From G020354945 sp964570585 (GTDB taxonomy: Bacteria; Omnitrophota; Gorgyraeia; JABMRG01; JAFGKX01): a stretch of DNA of 5,058 bases. The stretch spans positions 1-5,058 of the forward strand of contig CAZMYR010000068.1 of NCBI GenBank assembly GCA_964570585.1. The letters are read 5' to 3'. Position numbers and translations under genes: made by a program. The notes beneath the pieces are model-generated. The model was not told the DNA's origin. It searched no databases and saw only the letters and a program-made list of their open reading frames with translations. Below are positions 5,033-5,058 of this stretch, in pieces. Positions within the stretch are counted from its first letter, which is position 1, and the number at the start of each line of letters is the position of its first letter.

Positions 5033-5058
5033 CCAGAAGGGACGTTTCTGAAACCAAA

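Noticed and set aside
5033..5058. Dyad GTTTC-T-GAAAC (5044-5054) and CAGAA/TTCTG (5034-5038/5046-5050) after trpS, possibly the start of a terminator or repeat.
   Set aside because: The arms are only 5 bp, there is no T tract, and the window ends here, so neither a terminator nor a next gene start can be supported.

Overview
This window holds the transcription/translation core operon of a bacterium, all on the + strand: rimP (ribosome maturation), nusA (transcription elongation and termination), infB (translation initiation factor IF2) and trpS (tryptophanyl-tRNA synthetase). The DNA is moderately AT-rich and tightly packed. The mix suggests an uncultivated or deep-branching bacterium: NusA has a shortened N-terminal domain and a helix-hairpin-helix tail, IF2 is of the shorter type, TrpRS resembles the iron-sulfur enzyme of Thermotoga, and neither ylxR/L7Ae nor rbfA is present. 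The leader palindromes remind me of those in candidate-phylum genomes such as Omnitrophota. That placement is a weak inference from memory, not a result.

Positions 1-61 are probably the edge of another gene. The better reading is the first 20 codons of a divergent - strand gene. A + strand gene end stopping at 56-58 cannot be excluded. A consensus-perfect sigma70-type promoter (TTGACA, 17 bp, TATAAT; 55-83) then opens a leader of about 160 nt. The leader holds a 5' hairpin (92-111), a G-rich linker, a strong intrinsic terminator-like hairpin with a T tract (128-161), and two consecutive palindromes (170-204 and 216-242). The outer arms of the palindromes are unrelated, but their centres share a GA/GC design. 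The second palindrome includes the rimP Shine-Dalgarno sequence. A promoter this strong in front of a premature terminator in a nusA operon suggests feedback attenuation.

The genes are closely coupled. rimP and nusA overlap by ATGA (719-722), and infB and trpS overlap by TAATG (4047-4051). Only nusA and infB are separated, by 52 nt filled by a perfect 10-bp inverted repeat that hides the only good Shine-Dalgarno-like sequence there. infB itself has no clear Shine-Dalgarno at normal distance. Functionally, RimP matures the 30S subunit, NusA links RNA polymerase behaviour to the transcript, IF2 places initiator tRNA on the 30S subunit, and TrpRS charges tRNA-Trp. trpS is an unusual last partner here.

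The points most worth a second look are the twin GA-core palindromes in the leader, the candidate [4Fe-4S] site of TrpRS (C238, C259, C266, C269), the roughly 30-residue gap in the NusA N-terminal domain, and the nusA-infB spacer hairpin. I see no mobile element, CRISPR array, tRNA or rRNA gene.
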